26,532 bases of DNA from UBA4717 sp045536775 (lineage in GTDB: Bacteria > Bacillota > Clostridia > Oscillospirales > CAG-272): positions 1-26,532 of the forward strand of contig JAZSOD010000030.1 in NCBI GenBank assembly GCA_045536775.1, in the 5' to 3' direction. The notes beneath the pieces were generated by a model. The model was given only the letters and a program-made list of their open reading frames with translations. It made no database searches and was not told where the DNA came from. Positions 7,285 to 14,484 of the stretch are shown here, piece after piece; positions within the stretch are counted from its first letter, which is position 1, and every line of letters begins with the position of its first letter. A program made the translations under genes and the position numbers.

Positions 7285-7361
7285 TGGCCCACCCTACAGG
7301 AGTCGAACCTGCGACCAACGGAATCGGAATCCGGTACTCTATCCAGCTGAGCTAAGGGCGG
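7285..7361 (-). tRNA. tRNA-Arg (anticodon CCG)
   Basis: A 77-nt cloverleaf with encoded CCA. The acceptor stem CCGCCCT pairs with AGGGTGG (one G-T). The D stem is GCTC/GAGT with a G-T pair, and the D loop holds A20, an arginine identity element. The anticodon loop TTCCGAT gives CCG, reading CGG. The variable loop is TGGTC and the T arm is GCAGG-TTCGACT-CCTGT. Discriminator base is G. The first pair of the anticodon stem is a C-T mismatch. No separate promoter is evident before it, so it may be processed from the transcript of the upstream M23 peptidase gene. Confidence 0.93.
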
Positions 7362-7365
7362 ATAT

Positions 7366-7387
7366 TTGCCCGACTTCTGTCGGGCAA
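7366..7387. other. 9-bp hairpin between M23 gene and tRNA-Arg
   Basis: TTGCCCGAC and GTCGGGCAA pair around a 4-nt loop. On the minus strand, the direction of both flanking genes, no T tract follows it, so it is a poor intrinsic terminator. It could be a processing or stability structure between the coding region and the tRNA. Confidence 0.6.
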
Positions 7388-7394
7388 TATTATT

Positions 7395-9119
7395 TTATTC
7401 AAGTTCGGGAAGATAATCCGCAGGATTTACCGTCGCACCATCAATTGTTATCTCAAAATGCAGATGGTCTGCCGTTGCAACTCCCGTCGCTCCTATTGCA
7501 GCAATAACATCTCCCTGCACCACCTCGTCACCTGCTCTTACGTAAAGACGTGAGCAATGAGCGTAGACAGTGTTTATTCCTTCACCGTGGTCAATTACTA
7601 TGTAGTAGCCGTATGAGCTGTTGAATCCTGCGTAAGATACCACGCCCGAGTCAGCCGCCCATATATCGTAGCCGTACCAGTTCGGGATGTCAAGGCCGCG
7701 GTGGTAATCGTAGCTTCCGAAAAGTATTCTTCCGCCGTAATCCGATGATATACCAACGGGTACGTTTGTAGGCCATATAAAGCTTCCGCTTGGGTTTTTG
7801 GTGGGTGCCGCCGACGTGCCGAGCACTATTACCTCGGTTATCGGCTCACTTATCACACGTCTTCCCGTTTCAGTCTTTGAAATCACCCCGTTTGCATCAT
7901 ATTCGATCTCATAGGTTATCTCGACCTTACCCTCTCTGCCAACCGTTTTGAGAAGCTGGGTTCCGGTGTAATAGTCGTCAGACTCAACGTAGCTTATATC
8001 AAAAGGAAGTGATTCCGTAATTACCTCTTCTCTTGTGTAAACCAGATCGAGCTCGTGCAAAAGCTCATCCTTGTCGGTGGTGATCTTCGTACCGTCAGAA
8101 AGCGTTTTCGGCACAGTAAACTTTGAACTGCCGCTTGTAAAGCGCGGTATTCCCGTGTCAAGCGTGCTGTAACCTCCGTCAAGGAGTTCTGCGGTTACTC
8201 TCAAGGTGTTTACTTCCTCCGACTCAAGCTCAACCTCAACGTTAAGAAGCTCGGCAATTTCGCTCACAGATTTAACAGACGTTTTAAGCGCAGGCTGATT
8301 AACTATACTGATATTGTTCTTTATGCTCTTTTTTTCGTCATTCGTACCCTGTACGCTTTTCAAAAGCTGATTCAGCTCGTCAAAGTTCAGCGTAGACGCA
8401 ATATATTTATCATCAATATAAAGAGCATACGCATCAGCAAGATCGTCAGACGCAATATCGTACAAAATACGGTAGCAATCTGCATCTCTGAGTATCTTCG
8501 GTGACTTCACGTTTACGAAAGAATAATCTATTTTCATATTAAGGTCATACTCGGTATCAAGAAGTGCCGTTAAGTCTGCTTCTATCGCATTTTGGGCAAG
8601 CGACATCGGCGACTTGGAGTTTAAGTAACCGACAAGCTCGCCGTCTGCGTAAACTCCTAATACAACATCATGAGAAGACGCGTGAACTATAAACGCTCCA
8701 CATAGCACCACAACAAGCAGAACTGCAAGATTTTTTATTGGCTCCTTAAGCACGGACAGAATGAATACGGCTTTCTTGGCAAGACTGTCGCAACGTTCAA
8801 GGTATCTTTTTACTATGCCCTTTTCGCGTTTCTTTTTATCAACGGTTTCGCGAGCTCCGTCCCATACCCTTGCCGAATGAGTAAGCATCTTATAAACAGG
8901 CCTTGAAAATGCCTTGTTATCCTTTTTAGCACCCTTCTCAGCCATTTTTGATGCTAAAGCATTTGCAAATGCCTCTAACGGTGAAAGACCGTTTTTAAGT
9001 GCTACCTTACGGTGCTCCGAAAAGGGGGTCTTGCCGCTTTTAGCCTCCTCTATACTGTAATCCGAGTACAGACCCGTATTATTTTGTTTTTCAGACGTTT
9101 TCTTAGTTACTTCCGCTAT
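7395..9119 (-). CDS. Membrane-anchored G5 and M23 (LytM) domain peptidase, probable AUA start
   Basis: From the first ATG (8945) the protein has 516 residues: a basic N-terminus, one membrane segment (about 68-88), an extracytoplasmic region, a G5-like domain (about 309-385) and a C-terminal M23 peptidase domain. The zinc motifs are intact: HRGLD (H415, D419), YAH and HLHFE (494-498). Such enzymes cut peptidoglycan cross-bridges outside the membrane. The frame stays open for 58 more codons upstream of 8945 with protein-like sequence, up to AUA at 9119, which has AAGGAG 9 nt before it and a promoter just upstream; the ATG at 8945 has no ribosome binding site. I therefore place the start at 9119 (574 residues), with 8945 as fallback. 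The domain call is firm; the start is inferred. Confidence 0.85.
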   Translation of the reverse strand: MAEVTKKTSEKQNNTGLYSDYSIEEAKSGKTPFSEHRKVALKNGLSPLEAFANALASKMAEKGAKKDNKAFSRPVYKMLTHSARVWDGARETVDKKKREKGIVKRYLERCDSLAKKAVFILSVLKEPIKNLAVLLVVVLCGAFIVHASSHDVVLGVYADGELVGYLNSKSPMSLAQNAIEADLTALLDTEYDLNMKIDYSFVNVKSPKILRDADCYRILYDIASDDLADAYALYIDDKYIASTLNFDELNQLLKSVQGTNDEKKSIKNNISIVNQPALKTSVKSVSEIAELLNVEVELESEEVNTLRVTAELLDGGYSTLDTGIPRFTSGSSKFTVPKTLSDGTKITTDKDELLHELDLVYTREEVITESLPFDISYVESDDYYTGTQLLKTVGREGKVEITYEIEYDANGVISKTETGRRVISEPITEVIVLGTSAAPTKNPSGSFIWPTNVPVGISSDYGGRILFGSYDYHRGLDIPNWYGYDIWAADSGVVSYAGFNSSYGYYIVIDHGEGINTVYAHCSRLYVRAGDEVVQGDVIAAIGATGVATADHLHFEITIDGATVNPADYLPELE

Positions 9120-9153
9120 TACGGCTCACTCCTTCCACGAAAAATCCTGAGCC

Positions 9154-9182
9154 ATTATACAACATTTTTGTAAATAAATCAA
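9154..9182 (-). promoter_or_regulatory. Sigma-A promoter for the G5-M23 peptidase
   Basis: Minus strand TTGATT (9182-9177), a 17-bp spacer and TATAAT (9159-9154). The transcript would start near 9147, just before GGAAGGAG at 9136-9129. This short leader supports translation from about 9119 rather than 8945. Confidence 0.85.
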
Positions 9183-9187
9183 CCCCC

Positions 9188-9216
9188 TTGCAAGAATGTT
9201 AAAATTTTGGTATTAT
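9188..9216 (+). promoter_or_regulatory. Sigma-A promoter for the CPBP protease-tadA operon
   Basis: TTGCAA (9188-9193), a 17-bp spacer and TATTAT (9211-9216). It is divergent from the peptidase promoter with 5 bp between the two -35 boxes. Because transcription would start near 9223, a TTG codon at 9221 cannot be the start of the downstream protein. Confidence 0.8.
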
Positions 9217-9256
9217 ATTCTTGACAATAAAACGCTGTACCATTGGGGGAATTTTT

Positions 9257-10003
9257 TTGCCAAACAACAAAACAAATCTGTGTTATATTTGGACCGTTTT
9301 ACACTTACTTCTTTTGAATCTTTTGCCGCTTGCGCCTAATTTGTTCGTCTACTCGGTTATGTATATTCTATCATACGCATTTCCGATCATTTTTCTGCTT
9401 ATATCATTTCCTGTTAAAAATATAAAGGTAATGAGCATAAATGCTTCCGATATACTTATCTTTTTCCCGTCAATGATAGTAACGTCCTTTTTGCTCACTT
9501 TATTCCTTGGTTCACCCTCGACGTCTTACAAATTGACCCCATCCGTCTTTATTATGACAGGAATTATTGTTCCCGTTTGCGAGGAGCTGTTCTGGAGGGG
9601 AAGCGTGTTCCGAGTACTTAAAAGATTCGGATTTGTTCCCGCAGCCCTGATATCGTCCTTCTTCTTTGCTCTCATGCACAAGGGTACAAGCGGAATTATT
9701 TACGCAATGTTTTCGGGAATAATCTTTTCATATCTGACTTATTCAACGGAAAGTACCTTAAGCTCGATAATACTACATATAATTAACAACTCGGCAGCAC
9801 TTTTAATCTCGACAAACAATTCCCTAATCATGATTATCGTTCCTGTTTGTATAATTATCGGAATCTTGCTTAAGGTGCTGATGCCAAAACACAAGCACAC
9901 AGGAAGCTATAAGTCACAACGGGGCGCTTTCAAAATGCCCTATCTCTACATCACTACAATAATATTTATAGCGTTCAGAATAATGGAGGCAAAGCTTGGA
10001 TAA
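9257..10003 (+). CDS. CPBP (CAAX/ABI) family intramembrane metalloprotease
   Basis: A 248-residue polytopic membrane protein with about six to seven hydrophobic segments. The four family motifs are present: EELFWR (E109, E110, R114), FALMH (H141) and HIINN (H174, N178), which place the catalytic glutamate and metal ligands within the membrane. Bacterial members are often peptide-modification or immunity proteases or of unknown role; nothing here points to a bacteriocin locus. The start is the TTG at 9257, with GGGGGA at 9245-9250. Its last codons overlap tadA by 8 bp, so the two are translationally coupled. Confidence 0.88.
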   Translation: MPNNKTNLCYIWTVLHLLLLNLLPLAPNLFVYSVMYILSYAFPIIFLLISFPVKNIKVMSINASDILIFFPSMIVTSFLLTLFLGSPSTSYKLTPSVFIMTGIIVPVCEELFWRGSVFRVLKRFGFVPAALISSFFFALMHKGTSGIIYAMFSGIIFSYLTYSTESTLSSIILHIINNSAALLISTNNSLIMIIVPVCIIIGILLKVLMPKHKHTGSYKSQRGAFKMPYLYITTIIFIAFRIMEAKLG

Positions 10004-10457
10004 AGATATAGAATTTATGAAAAGAGCCATTGACCTTGCGGGGATTGCTGGCTCAATTGGAGAAATACCCGTGGGCGCGGTAGTTGTTTGTAACGGCGAG
10101 ATAGTCGGTGAGGGCTACAATACCCGCGAGACCGACAAAAACGCGCTCGCTCACGCCGAAATTGCCGCTATCGACAACGCCTGCAAAAAGCTCGGCGGAT
10201 GGCGTCTTCACAAATGTGAGCTCTACGTCACACTTGAGCCCTGCCCTATGTGTGCTGGCGCTATTATCAATTCCCGCATTAAACGCGTAATTTACGGCGC
10301 AAACGATACAAAGGCGGGTGCATTCGGTACGGTTATGAATCTGAATAAATTTCCTCTTAACCACAAAACAGAGCTTTGTTCTGGCGTATGCTCGGACGAA
10401 TGCTCTAAGCTATTAAGCAATTTTTTCGCTGAGCTGAGAAAAAAGAAAAAAACATAA
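9996..10457 (+). CDS. tadA: tRNA-specific adenosine-34 deaminase TadA
   Basis: A 153-residue zinc deaminase. H53-A-E55 provides a zinc ligand and the proton-shuttling glutamate; EPCPMC supplies C83 and C86. This matches TadA, which converts A34 to inosine in tRNA-Arg(ACG). Length fits the family (about 150-170). The TTG start at 9996 has GGAGG at 9985-9989. It overlaps the end of the protease gene by 8 bp and ends at a terminator shared with pfkA. A guanine or cytosine deaminase is less likely given the short TadA-like frame and the C-terminal region. Confidence 0.93.
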   Translation: MDKDIEFMKRAIDLAGIAGSIGEIPVGAVVVCNGEIVGEGYNTRETDKNALAHAEIAAIDNACKKLGGWRLHKCELYVTLEPCPMCAGAIINSRIKRVIYGANDTKAGAFGTVMNLNKFPLNHKTELCSGVCSDECSKLLSNFFAELRKKKKT

Positions 10458-10459
10458 TA

Positions 10460-10489
10460 AAAAAGTCGCTTCGTTCGAAGCGGCTTTTT
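10460..10489. terminator. Shared intrinsic terminator between tadA and pfkA
   Basis: Arms AAAAAGTCGCTT (10460-10471) and AAGCGGCTTTTT (10478-10489), one G-T pair, loop 6 nt. A tract on one side and T tract on the other allow use from both convergent genes. Confidence 0.88.
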
Positions 10490-10499
10490 CAATGTTTTT

Positions 10500-11567
10500 T
10501 CAGTGTTGTGCCATAAGTCTTGCAGTGCTCATATACTCATCGAACATCGCTTGCTTTTCGGCACATATTTTTTTCATAAGCTCGATTTCATCTGCGGTGA
10601 AGTTATCAAGATCGCCGTCATTGAGCTTGTTCTTGAACATTCTGTCAACTATAAGCGCAAATTTGATCTCGGTAGAGGTTATCTTGCTGTTTTTCTCGCA
10701 AACAACGAGATCGCTCTTACCATCAAGGAGAAGATCAACGGCGTATTTACCCATAAGAGTTGCTGTAAGTCTGTCTCGGAGAGTGGGCGAGCCGCCACGT
10801 ACTATGTGAGCAAATCTCGCAAACTTGGTCTCAACACCCGTTTCGTCCTCGATCCTCTTTGCAAAGCCCTCGGAGAATTCCGCGCCGAAGGTTTCGGAAA
10901 CAACCACGATAAAGCTTCTCTGTCCCTCTGCTCTGAGCGTCTTAATTCTCTCAATAGCCGCATCTGCGTCAAACTCAACCTCTCCGATAGCGATTGCAAC
11001 GGCGCCCGTTGCAAGACCGCATTCAAGAGCTATCCAGCCTGCATTTCTTCCCATTGCCTCAATAACGTCGCATCTTGCGTGAGACTCACAGGTGTCACGG
11101 AGATTGTCTATCATTCTCATCGTCGTATTCATAGCCGTATCAAATCCGATAGAATAGTCGGTTGAGGTAATATCGTTGTCTATTGTTCCTGGGATGCCTA
11201 TGGTGGGAATACCGCGAATAGAAAGGTCGGTTGCTCCTCTGAAAGTGCCGTCACCGCCGATGGCAACTATACCGTCGATACCGAGCTCTTTGCAGGTAGC
11301 TATTGCCTTTGCCATTCCTTCTTCAGTCTTGAATTCTGGACATCTGTCTGAGTAAAGAAGGGTTCCGCTGTCATCAATCTTTCCGTTAACGTCTGCAGGT
11401 GTAAGCACCTTTACTTCGTTACCGATAAGACCCGAGTATCCCTTATATATTCCAACCACCTCGACTCCCTTTGCGAGTGCCGAAAGAACCACGCTTCTGA
11501 CACAGGCATTCATACCGGGTGCATCGCCGCCCGAGGTAAGTACTCCAATTCTTCTGAACTTATTCAT
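10500..11567 (-). CDS. pfkA: ATP-dependent 6-phosphofructokinase
   Basis: A 355-residue PfkA that phosphorylates fructose 6-phosphate in glycolysis. TSGGDAPGMN (11-20) starts the ATP site. GGDGT (104-108) and PGTIDND (126-132) carry glycines where pyrophosphate-dependent enzymes have Asp and Lys, so ATP is the predicted donor; D130 is the expected catalytic base. EAMGRNAGWIA and RGGSPTLRDR are further family motifs. It is about 30 residues longer than the Escherichia coli enzyme, with a charged C-terminal tail. Monocistronic. The start at 11567 is separated from its best Shine-Dalgarno (AAGGAG, 11597-11592) by a hairpin, and a palindrome covers the -10 box. Confidence 0.95.
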   Translation of the reverse strand: MNKFRRIGVLTSGGDAPGMNACVRSVVLSALAKGVEVVGIYKGYSGLIGNEVKVLTPADVNGKIDDSGTLLYSDRCPEFKTEEGMAKAIATCKELGIDGIVAIGGDGTFRGATDLSIRGIPTIGIPGTIDNDITSTDYSIGFDTAMNTTMRMIDNLRDTCESHARCDVIEAMGRNAGWIALECGLATGAVAIAIGEVEFDADAAIERIKTLRAEGQRSFIVVVSETFGAEFSEGFAKRIEDETGVETKFARFAHIVRGGSPTLRDRLTATLMGKYAVDLLLDGKSDLVVCEKNSKITSTEIKFALIVDRMFKNKLNDGDLDNFTADEIELMKKICAEKQAMFDEYMSTARLMAQH

Positions 11568-11575
11568 GATTCCGT

Positions 11576-11597
11576 TTTCCGAGATCGGAAACTCCTT
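11576..11597 (-). promoter_or_regulatory. Shine-Dalgarno plus hairpin in the pfkA leader
   Basis: Minus strand: AAGGAG (11597-11592) is followed at once by the palindrome TTTCCGATCTCGGAAA (11591-11576), then 8 nt to the ATG. Linear spacing is 24 nt, too long. If the hairpin forms (6 bp, 4-nt loop), the effective spacing becomes 8 nt. It may also be a protein-binding palindrome. Confidence 0.6.
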
Positions 11598-11615
11598 TCA
11601 AAACTTTGTCTAAAA

Positions 11616-11633
11616 AATGTCATTTATGACATT
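11616..11633. promoter_or_regulatory. Operator-like palindrome over the pfkA promoter
   Basis: AATGTCATTTATGACATT is a perfect 8-bp inverted repeat with a 2-bp centre. It overlaps the -10 box (11631-11636) and the expected transcription start of pfkA, the usual place for a repressor site. The regulator is not identified. Confidence 0.65.
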
Positions 11634-11659
11634 GTAATATATTCTCCGAAAAAAATCAA
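11631..11659 (-). promoter_or_regulatory. Sigma-A promoter of pfkA with upstream A tracts
   Basis: Minus strand TTGATT (11659-11654), 17-bp spacer, TACAAT (11636-11631). Two A tracts on the minus strand (T runs at 11673-11680 and 11682-11688) lie at about -49 to -64, where an UP element would be. Confidence 0.75.
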
Positions 11660-11750
11660 GTCCTTTAGACTATTTTTTTTCTTTTTTTCCATCTCAACCC
11701 TCTTTGCTCCAAAAAAACTTCGACAAATAGTAAAAATGAGCAAATATGTG

Positions 11751-11779
11751 TTGAAATAAAATAAAAGATATGCTATAAT
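11751..11779 (+). promoter_or_regulatory. Sigma-A promoter for the LytM-like/holB/ricT operon
   Basis: TTGAAA (11751-11756), 17-bp spacer, TATAAT (11774-11779). The leader of about 45 nt carries AAGGAGA at 11814-11820. Confidence 0.88.
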
Positions 11780-11829
11780 TATTGCAGCTGTAATGTTAAT
11801 GTTCCCATCCCACAAGGAGATTATTGTAT

Positions 11830-13437
11830 ATGAAAAAAGTTTTTTTAATCGTTCTTTGTATTCTCGTGATTTTTATACCAACTTATATCGCAATTGCGTC
11901 ATACCACTCTTCACAAAAGGAGCCCGTTACGGTTGATAACGTGGACAAGCTCGAGATAATCGACTTAAACGGTGTCAAGACCGAGCTTATCAAGGGTGAG
12001 GATGACGGCTTTATAGAATTCATGGTATCAGCAAGCTCTGCATCCGAAAAGATACTCGCACTTCCAGAGCCGCTTCTTGACAATCCCTACTTTTTGATAA
12101 CCTATCACAGCTTCGGCAAGGAAAACACGTACAGTTATTACTTCTCAAAGCAAAGCACCGACGCATATTTCTCAGACTCAAACGGGATGGCATTTCACAT
12201 GCTTAGAGAAGATGCAGAAAAGTTCCTTACGACCAAATTTGCTCATTGCATTTACGACAACTCCTCTGCTCCCACGCTTTTCCTCGACGGCGGCATTATG
12301 AATACAACAAGCTCTAAGTGGCAGTTCAAGGGCCTTGGCGGAAAGTTCTTCGACAGCATTACACAAAACGGCGAAAACGCTGCCGTACAAACCTACGGCA
12401 CGCCCATTCTCAATTTCAACATTGAGCCCGATTCCCTAACGGTCACACTCAAATCTGACGGAGATGTAATTTTCGACGGCTACTACAGCGATCTTGCAAA
12501 TCACGACTTCAGCGGTAATAAAACAAACGCTCATATCGTTGCAACCTGGTACGAAAGTGCCGACAGAAACTACCGCGGCGAGCTTATGTATGACCTTGAC
12601 ATTGATTTCAAGAAGCCTCCGGTATTCTACATCTCATCTAACAAAGCTACCATCGGTGACGTTCTGACTGTTTCGGTTCAGTACGCAGAGGACACAAGCT
12701 CCATAAACTTTACAAGTGAGCCCGCGATCGACTATATTCCAAAATTCTACAAGGACGGCGAATATATGCGCGCACTTATTCCCGTTTCAACCTCCTTTAT
12801 CCCCGGCTCGTACAGCTTCTCTGTTGACTACAACAACCACTCACAAACCAATTTCACGGTTGACGTAACCAACAGATACACGGCTTCGTATCCATACAAC
12901 GTCGAGGATGCGGTATTTGATTCCCTCTATTCTGATGCAAACATCCGCGAATACGAGGCGCTCTTTGAAACCTTCTTTGACAAGGTGTCCGACACTCGCG
13001 CATTCAGCGGAAAGTTCATTTCCGGTCTTCCCAAGGGTACGTTCGAGTCTGCCGATTATGGCGACCTGCTCACAATAAACAAAAACAATGTACAGTTCGA
13101 AAATCCCGGTCTTTATTACAGCTGTAATAAGGTGAACGAGGTCAAGGCGGTAAATGCCGGTACCGTTATTTTTGCAGGCTCTAATACTCTCGCGGGTAAT
13201 ATCGTTGCAGTTGACCACGGTCTCGGACTCGTTAGCGTATATAAGCATCTCTCTGAGATAAACGTAACAAACGGTGACAAGGTAGAAACGGGTACGCTTA
13301 TAGGAAAGAGCGGAAGAACGGGTCTTATGTCCAAAAAGGGAGAAAACGTGACCGTAGTCAGAGTCGAGCTTTACATTAACGGTATTCCCGTGGACGTTAC
13401 TCCTCTTACAGAAAGAGGTATCGTAATCAAGGAATAA
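11830..13437 (+). CDS. Secreted or anchored degenerate LytM (M23-like) protein, probably non-catalytic
   Basis: A 535-residue protein with an N-terminal hydrophobic segment (about 4-23; signal peptide or anchor). The large central region is beta-rich and not recognised. The last ~110 residues resemble M23: GTVIFAGSNTLAG, IVAVDHGLGLVSVYKHLSE, GDKVETGTLIGKSGRTG and ELYINGIPVDV. The first zinc motif (H-x-x-x-D) is absent, and the H-x-H before the final glutamate reads V-V-R, so the metal site should be lost; only the His of YKHL remains. Comparable inactive LytM domains (EnvC, SpoIIQ types) act as scaffolds or activators. ATG at 11830 is 9 nt from AAGGAGA; a TTG at 11824 is too close. holB starts 1 bp after the stop. 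Confidence 0.82.
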   Translation: MKKVFLIVLCILVIFIPTYIAIASYHSSQKEPVTVDNVDKLEIIDLNGVKTELIKGEDDGFIEFMVSASSASEKILALPEPLLDNPYFLITYHSFGKENTYSYYFSKQSTDAYFSDSNGMAFHMLREDAEKFLTTKFAHCIYDNSSAPTLFLDGGIMNTTSSKWQFKGLGGKFFDSITQNGENAAVQTYGTPILNFNIEPDSLTVTLKSDGDVIFDGYYSDLANHDFSGNKTNAHIVATWYESADRNYRGELMYDLDIDFKKPPVFYISSNKATIGDVLTVSVQYAEDTSSINFTSEPAIDYIPKFYKDGEYMRALIPVSTSFIPGSYSFSVDYNNHSQTNFTVDVTNRYTASYPYNVEDAVFDSLYSDANIREYEALFETFFDKVSDTRAFSGKFISGLPKGTFESADYGDLLTINKNNVQFENPGLYYSCNKVNEVKAVNAGTVIFAGSNTLAGNIVAVDHGLGLVSVYKHLSEINVTNGDKVETGTLIGKSGRTGLMSKKGENVTVVRVELYINGIPVDVTPLTERGIVIKE

Positions 13438-13438
13438 T

Positions 13439-14464
13439 ATGGAATTTAACGAATTTATCGGCAATACGTTGCTCGGTAGCAAGCTTCGCTCCGACGTTGA
13501 GTCGGGTACTCTGCCACATGCCATTATAATCGAAGGGGCAGACGGCTCGGGAAAAAGCACGGTAGCAAGGTATATTGCATTGCTATTGAATTGCACAACC
13601 TCTCCGAGCGTATGCTATTTGTGCGACAATTGCAAAAAAATCCTAAACAAGAATCACGCCGACGTTATCTACGTTTCCCTTCCCGAAGGAAAATCACAAC
13701 TTGGCATCGAATCCGTGCGTTTTATGAAAAGCGACGTTTACGTTATGCCCAACGAAAGCAACTACAAAATATATATTGTTGAATCGGCTGACAAGATGAC
13801 TGTAGAGGCGCAAAACGCATTTCTCAAGATATTTGAAGAGCCGCCGTCTTATGCGGTGTTTATTCTGCTGTGCGAATACGCAGACGCACTGCTCGTGACC
13901 GTGAGAAGCCGCGGCACTATCCTTCGTACTGAACGGTTTAATTTTGACACAATCAGAAGCTACCTCATTTCAACCAACGACAGAGCACGAGAGCTTTCAT
14001 CTGCTTCTCCAGATGCACTCTCTCTCGCAGTTCTTCTGTCAAACGGAAGTATCGGACGTGCTATCGACAACATCTGTGGAGAGACCGCAGAGCAAAACCT
14101 ATCGCTATATAAAAGCTGCTCAGACTTTATAACTCTTATCCGCAAACGCTCGGGAGCTTTTGAATTACTCTCATTCGTTCAGTCTCAGGGATATGACAGG
14201 GACACGTTAAGCGCTTTTTTCATAATGCTTCAGAACGCTTTCTCTGATATAGTAAAATCAAAGCTTACACAAAATTTCGAGCCTCTGTTTTATTTGTATG
14301 AGGATGAGCTTTTATCTGCAGCGTCATCTTTTTCAAACATATTTTCTCTTGAAATGATAGAGATCATTGAAAAGCACAGACTATCACTTACACAAAACGC
14401 AAATCTACAAACGACCATAACCGCATACGCTTACGACGTTTTTCTGCTCAGAGACAAGTATTAA
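13439..14464 (+). CDS. holB: DNA polymerase III delta-prime subunit
   Basis: A 341-residue clamp-loader subunit. EGADGSGKST (32-41) is an intact Walker A. C52, C59, C62 and C65 form the C-x8-C-x2-C-x2-C zinc module of DnaX/HolB proteins. FLKIFEEPP is the family's 'lLKtLEEPp' segment, followed by VTVRSRGTIL, where the SRC motif reads SRG, as in delta-prime subunits. Its place directly before ricT is the arrangement known from Bacillus subtilis (holB-yaaT), which supports the call. AAGGA at 13429-13433 precedes the ATG; the gene begins 1 bp after the previous stop. Confidence 0.93.
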   Translation: MEFNEFIGNTLLGSKLRSDVESGTLPHAIIIEGADGSGKSTVARYIALLLNCTTSPSVCYLCDNCKKILNKNHADVIYVSLPEGKSQLGIESVRFMKSDVYVMPNESNYKIYIVESADKMTVEAQNAFLKIFEEPPSYAVFILLCEYADALLVTVRSRGTILRTERFNFDTIRSYLISTNDRARELSSASPDALSLAVLLSNGSIGRAIDNICGETAEQNLSLYKSCSDFITLIRKRSGAFELLSFVQSQGYDRDTLSAFFIMLQNAFSDIVKSKLTQNFEPLFYLYEDELLSAASSFSNIFSLEMIEIIEKHRLSLTQNANLQTTITAYAYDVFLLRDKY

Positions 14465-14484
14465 GCGAAAAGAAAGGCAAATAT

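Noticed and set aside
9257..10003. A bacteriocin immunity or processing gene, based on the CPBP domain
   Set aside because: No precursor peptide, transporter or modification gene is adjacent; the partner gene is tadA.
11624..11815. A 63-codon minus-strand frame upstream of pfkA
   Set aside because: It covers promoters and poly-A/T tracts, is low complexity, and has no ribosome binding site.
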